Position numbers and translations under genes: made by a program. A stretch of DNA of 64,000 nt from Luteimonas viscosa. GTDB taxonomy: Bacteria; Pseudomonadota; Gammaproteobacteria; Xanthomonadales; Xanthomonadaceae. Numbering within the stretch: position 1 is the stretch's first letter; every line of letters starts with the position of its first letter. The stretch is taken from positions 1-64,000 of the forward strand of contig NZ_VTFT01000003.1 of NCBI RefSeq assembly GCF_008244685.1, given 5' to 3'. The notes under the pieces are model-generated. The model saw only the letters and a program-made list of their open reading frames with translations. It searched no databases and was not told the origin of the DNA. Below, one piece after another: positions 59,248 to 64,000 of this stretch.

Positions 59248-59963
59248 GGGGGGATTGTGCCGGTATTTGCGCCAAGCCTCCCGCGCACGGAACCAGCGGG
59301 AGGACAGTCCCGACGGAAACAGAAGGACATCGCTCTCCCGGTGGGGGAATCAGGGGCTGGACGAAGAGCTTCCCTCATCCGCCCTTCGGGCACCTTCTCC
59401 CGCCAAGCGGGAGAAGGGACAGCAAGCAGGCGAAGGGACGACATGCAGGAGAAGGGACAGCTGTCGAACCCCTCTCCCGCTTGCGGGAGAGGGGCAGGGG
59501 TGAGGGCAGCGGCGGCGGGGCGTTTCCGCGCCTTCGGCGCGCCCTCATCCGCCCTTCGGGCACCTTCTCCCGCCAAGCGGGAGAAGGGACGGCAAGCAGG
59601 CGAAGGACAACATGCAGGCGAAGGGACAGCTGTTGAACCCCTCTCCCGCTTGCGGGAGAGGGGCAGGGGTGAGGGCAGCGGCGGCGGGGCGTTTCCGCGC
59701 CTTCGGCGCGCCCTCATCCGGCCCTTCGGGCCACCTTCTCCCGCAACGCGAGAGAAGGGATACGGAGAACCCCTCTCCCGCTTGCGGGAGAGGGGCAGGG
59801 GTGAGGGCAGCGGCGGCGGGGCGTTTCCGCGCCTTCGGCGCGCCCTCATCCGGCCCTGCGGGCCACCTTCTCCCGCAACGCGGGAGAAGGGACCAGACAC
59901 TCTCCCAATGGAGCAGCTCCCCTCTCCCGCTTGCGGGAGAGGGGCAGTGGTGAGGGCCGGAAC
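59248..59963. other. 716-bp repeat-filled interval between pilD and coaE
   Basis: The first 125 bp show nothing recognisable; the rest is the repeat array at 59374-59958. No protein gene is supported. Confidence 0.75.
59374..59958. repeat. tandem array of CTCTCCCGCTTGCGGGAGAG repeat units
   Basis: Each full unit (about 120 bp) contains hairpin CTCTCCCGCTTGCGGGAGAG, AGGGCAGCGGCGGCGGGG, hairpin CGCGCCTTCGGCGCG, CTCATCCG with CCCTTCGGG, and hairpin CTTCTCCCGC...GCGGGAGAAG. A partial unit is at 59374-59419; full units start at about 59470, 59639 and 59770; a last partial unit ends at 59958. Spacers between units (for example GCAAGCAGGCGAAGG) are partly repeated too. No constant repeat/variable spacer pattern, so it is not CRISPR. 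Confidence 0.88.
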
Positions 59964-60824
59964 TCAGATCCCCGCGTACCCGCGATACGCGCCGATCAAC
60001 TGTTCGCCCCACATGAAGACGATCCACCCGGCGATCGCCAGGTACGGCCCGAACGGGATCGGGGTGGCGCGGTCGCGCCCCTTCACCGCCAGCCAGATCG
60101 ATCCGATCAGCGCGCCGACCACCGACGACAGCAGGATGATCGGCAACACCCCCGCCAGCCCCACCCAGGCGCCCAGCGCGGCCAGCAGCTTGAAGTCGCC
60201 GTGGCCCATGCCTTCCTTGCCGGTGACCTGCTTGAACACCCACCACACCGACCATAGGCTGGCGTAGCCGGCGATCGCGCCGAGCAGGGCGGGCTTGGCC
60301 GGCATGTACAGGTTGTCGAGCGCGGCGATCAGCCCCAGCCACATCAGCGGCAGGGTCAGCGAATCGGGCAGCAACTGCGTGCGCAGGTCGATCCCCGACA
60401 GCGCGACCAGGAAGCAGGTCAGCAGGCACGCCCCGAAGCCCTGCCAGCCGAACCCGAAACGCCACACGCACAGCACGCACAGCACCGCCGTGAGCAGTTC
60501 CACCAGCGGATACTGGATCGAGATCGGTGCCTTGCAGCTGCGGCACTTGCCGCGCAGCGCCAGCCAGCTGAAGACGGGGATGTTCTCGTACCACGACAAC
60601 TGGTGCCCGCAGTGCGGGCAGTGCGAGCGCTCGACCACGATCCCCGGCGGGGGCGGGTCGTAGAGCTCGGGCTCGCCGAGCACCTCGCGCGCGTCGCGGC
60701 TCCATTCCCATTCCATGCGCCGCGGCAGGCGCAGGATCACCACGTTGAGGAAGCTGCCCACGAGGAGGCCCAGCCCGGCGACCATCGGGTAGCCGAGTTC
60801 GGGGTTCTGGTCGAGGTAAGCCAT
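59964..60824 (-). CDS. pilD: prepilin peptidase / N-methyltransferase PilD
   Basis: Polytopic aspartic protease that cleaves prepilin leaders after Gly and methylates the new N-terminus, 286 residues. Cytoplasmic zinc loop CPHCGHQLSWYENIPVFSW...GKCRSC (about 69-98), first catalytic Asp in LSGIDLRTQLLPD, second in GMGHGDFKLLAALGAWVG, where His replaces the more usual Tyr. It is the only prepilin peptidase in the window, so it probably also serves the T2SS pseudopilins (GspO/XpsO role). Confidence 0.96.
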   Translation of the reverse strand: MAYLDQNPELGYPMVAGLGLLVGSFLNVVILRLPRRMEWEWSRDAREVLGEPELYDPPPPGIVVERSHCPHCGHQLSWYENIPVFSWLALRGKCRSCKAPISIQYPLVELLTAVLCVLCVWRFGFGWQGFGACLLTCFLVALSGIDLRTQLLPDSLTLPLMWLGLIAALDNLYMPAKPALLGAIAGYASLWSVWWVFKQVTGKEGMGHGDFKLLAALGAWVGLAGVLPIILLSSVVGALIGSIWLAVKGRDRATPIPFGPYLAIAGWIVFMWGEQLIGAYRGYAGI

Positions 60825-60833
60825 CCGGGCGGG

Positions 60834-62114
60834 TCAGCCCATCACGGTCATGGCGATCTTGAATATCGGCAGGTACATGGCGATCACGATCGCGCCGACC
60901 ATGCCGCCGATGATCACCATCACGAACGGCTCGATCAGGCTGCTGATCGCGTCGACCGCGTTGTCCACTTCCTGCTCGTAGAACTCGGCTACCTTGAACA
61001 GCATCGTGTCGAGCGCGCCGGCCTCCTCGCCGATCGCGGTCATCTGCACCACCATGTGCGGGAACAGGTTGACCTGCTTCATCGCCAGGTTGAGCTGGAA
61101 GCCCACCGAGACATCATCGCGCATCTGGTGCACGGCCTCGGTGTAGACCATGTTGCCGGTAGCGCCGGCCACGCTGTCCATCGCCTCCACCAGCGGTACG
61201 CCGGCCTTGAAGGTCACCGCCAGCGTGCGCGAGAACCGGGCGATCGCCGAATTGTGCAGCACCTGGCCGATGATCGGGATCTTCAGCATCATCCGGTCGA
61301 CGAAGTGCTGCAGCTTGAGCGAGCGGCGGTAGAAGTACATGAACACGGCGAACGCGCCCAGCGCGACGATCAGCAGCGCCCACCACCATTTCACCATCAC
61401 GGCTGATATCCCGAACACCAGCGCCGTGAACGCCGGCAGGTCGGCGCCGAAGCTCGCGAACTGCTCTTCGAAGACCGGGACCACGAACACCATGAGAATG
61501 CCACACACCAGGATGGCAACAGCGATGACCGTGATCGGATAGAACAGCGCCTTCTTGATCTTGCCCTTGATGCTCTCGATGTTCTCCTTGTAATCGGCGA
61601 TGGTCGCCAGCACCGTCTCCAGAGCGCCGGACGACTCGCCCGCGCGCACCAGGTTGCGGTACAGCTCGTCGAACTGCACCGGATGCTTGCTCATCGCCTC
61701 GTAGATCGACGAGCCGCCCTCGATGTCCAGGCGCAGTTCGTCTACCAGCTTCTTCATCCGCGGGTTCTTCTGGCCGTTGCCGATGATCTCCAGCGCCATC
61801 ACGATCGGCACGCCGGATTTCATCATCGTCGCGATCTGGCGGCTGAATACCGCGATGTCCTTCTGCGAGACCGCCTTGCCGGCACTGCCGAACAGCGGCT
61901 TGGGCTTGGGCTTCACCACGCCGGGGTTGATCCCCTGCCGGCGCAGTTCGGCACGCAGCATGTTGGCGTTCTTCGACTGCTGCTCGCCCTTCATCTTCTT
62001 GCCGCGCTTGTCCGTGCCCTCCCAGACGAACATCGGCAGGGTCACGCCTTCGCGCAACGGCGCTTTGGCCGTGCCCCGGGCGGCGGTCTTGGCGGCGGAA
62101 CGTGTCACGGCCAT
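60834..62114 (-). CDS. pilC: type IV pilus inner-membrane platform protein PilC
   Basis: Platform protein that couples PilB to pilin assembly, 426 residues. An Ala/Lys-rich N-terminus precedes MFVWEGTDKRGKKMKGE; two T2SSF domains follow (about 85-210 and 285-410) with membrane segments near 185-215, 235-255 and 395-420. AGGGGA ribosome site before ATG. PilD starts nine bases downstream. Confidence 0.95.
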   Translation of the reverse strand: MAVTRSAAKTAARGTAKAPLREGVTLPMFVWEGTDKRGKKMKGEQQSKNANMLRAELRRQGINPGVVKPKPKPLFGSAGKAVSQKDIAVFSRQIATMMKSGVPIVMALEIIGNGQKNPRMKKLVDELRLDIEGGSSIYEAMSKHPVQFDELYRNLVRAGESSGALETVLATIADYKENIESIKGKIKKALFYPITVIAVAILVCGILMVFVVPVFEEQFASFGADLPAFTALVFGISAVMVKWWWALLIVALGAFAVFMYFYRRSLKLQHFVDRMMLKIPIIGQVLHNSAIARFSRTLAVTFKAGVPLVEAMDSVAGATGNMVYTEAVHQMRDDVSVGFQLNLAMKQVNLFPHMVVQMTAIGEEAGALDTMLFKVAEFYEQEVDNAVDAISSLIEPFVMVIIGGMVGAIVIAMYLPIFKIAMTVMG

Positions 62115-62133
62115 CGGATTGTCCCCTGATGTT

Positions 62134-62154
62134 GTCCGGTCTCCCCGACCGGAC
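62134..62154 (-). promoter_or_regulatory. perfect hairpin upstream of pilC
   Basis: GTCCGGTC-5 nt-GACCGGAC, 20 bases before the pilC start on the minus strand. It may act in the mRNA leader or as a protein site. Confidence 0.4.
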
Positions 62155-62249
62155 GAATTCCCTTGCATGGTAACCGCTTAGGCAAGGAAGTGAAATTCAA
62201 CTCTGTGACGGTGAGCAGGGTTTCGGGCCCTGCGGCAGAGGGAGACGAA

Positions 62250-62390
62250 CTCCCTTCCCGCTTGCGGGAGAGGGGCCGGGGTGAGGGCCGGCTGCCGGGG
62301 ATGCGTCCGCGCCGTTGGCACGCCCCCATCCGGCCCTTCGGGCCACCTTCCACCCGTGAAGGGCGCAATGCCCCGCAAGCGGGAGAAGGG
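62250..62390. repeat. CTCCCGC-type repeat unit between pilB and pilC
   Basis: One unit of the same family as 59374-59958: CCCGCTTGCGGGAGAG, GGTGAGGGCCGG, CCCATCCGGCCCTTCGGGCC, ending CCCGCAAGCGGGAGAAGGG. Its hairpins may terminate pilB transcription. Confidence 0.8.
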
Positions 62391-62457
62391 AAGTCGGCCG
62401 CCTGCCTCTACCCGGGCGAACGGATCGGCCCGCACGCAGGCAAGGGCGGCGCTCCAT

Positions 62458-64000
62458 TCAATCCTTCGTCACCCGGTTGATCTCCGCCAGGCTGGTCATG
62501 CCCTTCTTCACCTTCAGCAGTGCCGAACCGCGCAGGTCGCGCACGCCCGAGCGTTGCGCCGCGGCCGCGATCTGGATCGCATTGCCGCCTTCCAGCACGA
62601 TCGCCGCGATCTCGTCGGTCATCGGCATCACCTGGTAGAGGCCGGTGCGCCCCTTGTAGCCATTGGTGCAGTCGTCGCAGCCCACGGCCTCGTAGACGAC
62701 GAACCCCTCGTTGATCTCGGCCTCGGTGTAGCCCTCGGCCAGCAATGCGTGATCGGGCAGGTCCACCTTGCGCTTGCACTTGTCGCACAGCCGCCGCGCC
62801 AGGCGCTGCGCGATCACCAGGGTGACCGAGCTGGTGATGTTGTAGGGCGCGATGCCCATGTTCATCAGTCGCGCGATGGTCTGCGGCGCGTCGTTGGTGT
62901 GCAGGGTGGACAGCACCATGTGGCCGGTCTGCGCGGCCTTGATCGCGATCTCGGCGGTTTCCAGGTCGCGGATCTCGCCGACCATGATGATGTCCGGGTC
63001 CTGTCGCAGGAAGCTGCGCAGCGCGGCGGCGAAGGTCATGCCGCGACGCTCGTTCTGCTGCACCTGGTTCACGCCCGGCAGGCGGATTTCCACCGGATCC
63101 TCGACCGTGGAGATATTGCGGATCTCGTCGTTGAGGATGCCCAGCGCCGTGTACAGCGAGACCGTCTTGCCCGAGCCGGTGGGACCGGTGACCAGCACCA
63201 TGCCGTAGGGCTTGTGGATGGCCTCCTCGAACAGCTTCTGCTGGTCGGGCTCGTAACCGAGCTTGTCGATGCCCAGCTTCGCGGCGCTGGCGTCGAGAAT
63301 ACGCAGCACCACCTTCTCGCCGAACAGGGTGGGCAGGGTGCTGACGCGGAAGTCGATCTGCTTGGTCTTGCTGATGTTGAGCTTGATGCGGCCGTCCTGC
63401 GGGATGCGCTTCTCGGCGATGTCCAGCTGCGCCATCACCTTCAGGCGGGCGGTGATGCGCGAATTGAGCTTGACCGGCATCTTCGCGGTCTGCTTGAGGA
63501 TGCCGTCGACCCGCAGGCGCACCCGGTAATCGGTTTCGTAGGGTTCGAAGTGGATGTCCGAGGCGCCGCGCTTGATCGCGTCGATCAGCACCTTGTTGAC
63601 GAACTTCACGACCGGCGCATCGTCCTGCTTGCCGTCGGCGCCGGTGTCCCGGGTCTCCTCGTCGCCGCCCTCGACGTCGAGGTTCTCGAGCCCGTCGGCA
63701 TCGTCGAGCGAGTCGCCGAAAGTGTCCGACGCCTGCAGCCACAGCTCCAGCGTGCGCCGGATTCCGTCCTCATCCAGCAGGATCGGTTCCACCACCAGGT
63801 TGGTGTGGAACTTGATCTCGTCCAGCGCATGGCTGTTGGTCGGGTCGGACGTGCCCACGAACAGCTTGGCCCCGCGCTTGAACAGCGGCAGCACCTGGTG
63901 CTTGTTCAGCAGTTCCTCGCTGACCAGCTTGACCGCGCTGACCGACGCGTCCATGGCGCCGGGGTCGAAGATCGGCATGCCGAACTCGATCGAGTTCGCG
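62458..64000 (-). CDS. pilB: type IV pilus extension ATPase PilB, 5' end missing
   Basis: Hexameric ATPase that powers pilus extension. The frame continues through the right edge (ANSIEFGMPIFDP before the first visible Met), so about 60 N-terminal residues are missing compared with the usual 570-580. Visible: the GspE_N-type domain, linker, SDIHFEPYE, Walker A GPTGSGKTVSL, EDPVEIRLPG, Walker B DPDIIMVGEIRD, and STLHTNDA. Zinc cysteines CDKC and CDDC flank the C-terminal subdomain, in contrast to GspE here. First gene of the visible pilB-pilC-pilD unit. Confidence 0.96.
   Translation of the reverse strand, partial: ANSIEFGMPIFDPGAMDASVSAVKLVSEELLNKHQVLPLFKRGAKLFVGTSDPTNSHALDEIKFHTNLVVEPILLDEDGIRRTLELWLQASDTFGDSLDDADGLENLDVEGGDEETRDTGADGKQDDAPVVKFVNKVLIDAIKRGASDIHFEPYETDYRVRLRVDGILKQTAKMPVKLNSRITARLKVMAQLDIAEKRIPQDGRIKLNISKTKQIDFRVSTLPTLFGEKVVLRILDASAAKLGIDKLGYEPDQQKLFEEAIHKPYGMVLVTGPTGSGKTVSLYTALGILNDEIRNISTVEDPVEIRLPGVNQVQQNERRGMTFAAALRSFLRQDPDIIMVGEIRDLETAEIAIKAAQTGHMVLSTLHTNDAPQTIARLMNMGIAPYNITSSVTLVIAQRLARRLCDKCKRKVDLPDHALLAEGYTEAEINEGFVVYEAVGCDDCTNGYKGRTGLYQVMPMTDEIAAIVLEGGNAIQIAAAAQRSGVRDLRGSALLKVKKGMTSLAEINRVTKD

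Larger units (their letters stand above)
62115..62457. other. 343-bp interval between pilB and pilC, without a pilin gene
   Basis: Contains an 8-bp-stem hairpin just upstream of pilC, a short non-repetitive stretch (62155-62245) with moderate AT content, and a CTCCCGC-type repeat next to pilB. No frame with the GFTLIE-type pilin start is present on either strand. Confidence 0.75.

Noticed and set aside
59374..59958. CRISPR or coding region in the pilD-coaE gap
   Set aside because: Palindromic repeat units of variable spacing; open frames through it are low-complexity and appear on both strands.
62115..62250. Sigma54 promoter for pilC
   Set aside because: A TTGC is present but the -24 GG is missing on the coding strand.

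Overview
This window reads as chromosome from a high-GC gammaproteobacterium of the Xanthomonadaceae/Lysobacteraceae (Xanthomonas, Lysobacter, Luteimonas group). Three things point there: a type II secretion operon in the xps order E-F-G-H-I-J-K-L-M-N-D, dispersed repeats of the GGGATTCGGGATTC and CTCTCCCGCTTGCGGGAGAG types, and the neighbourhood pilB-pilC-pilD-coaE. The genus is not resolved. Nearly all of the window is core genome; I see no prophage, transposase, CRISPR array or tRNA gene.

Layout. 1-4.4 kb: the 3' part of a trimeric autotransporter adhesin and a secreted subtilisin-like protease. 4.5-15.9 kb: a complete xps-type T2SS operon. 16-17.7 kb: two family-2 glycosyltransferases. 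17.9-21.4 kb (minus strand): pyrF, a type I methionine aminopeptidase and ettA. 21.6-31.1 kb: an RcnB-like periplasmic protein, glyA, nrdR, ribD, a methyltransferase/oxidoreductase pair, an FMN riboswitch with ribE and ribB, then ribH, nusB and thiL. 31.2-35.7 kb: a MalY/PatB-type aminotransferase, yraN and an LppC/LpoA-like lipoprotein (minus), rsmI (plus), RNase P RNA, and an ArsR-type regulator. 36-51 kb: the division and cell wall (dcw) cluster mraZ-rsmH-ftsL-ftsI-murE-murF-mraY-ftsW-murC-ddlB-ftsQ-ftsA-ftsZ, then lpxC. 52.5-57.4 kb: dciA, an M23 peptidase and secA. 57.5-64 kb: a Nudix/thiamine-synthase-like fusion, coaE, and the type IV pilus genes pilD, pilC and pilB, the last running off the edge.

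How the genes fit together. GspG, H, I, J and K are processed by a prepilin peptidase. The only candidate here is PilD at 60 kb, so the T2SS and the pilus probably share it. The adjacent secreted protease is a plausible T2SS substrate. Riboflavin genes are split into ribD, riboswitch-ribE-ribB and ribH-nusB. The dcw cluster has a good sigma70 promoter and an MraZ-type repeat operator, and most of its genes overlap at ATGA or GTGA junctions.

The most unusual feature is repeat DNA used as coding sequence at protein ends. In the gspG and gspJ regions an exactly 45-bp unit occurs five times, in frame, and each array ends just before the prepilin cleavage site. The GGGATTC/GTGATTC repeats are translated as the C-terminal tails of RsmH and FtsQ. 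Other observations: murG is absent between ftsW and murC, no pilin gene lies between pilB and pilC, and the GTP cyclohydrolase II half of the RibBA-like protein lacks its zinc cysteines.
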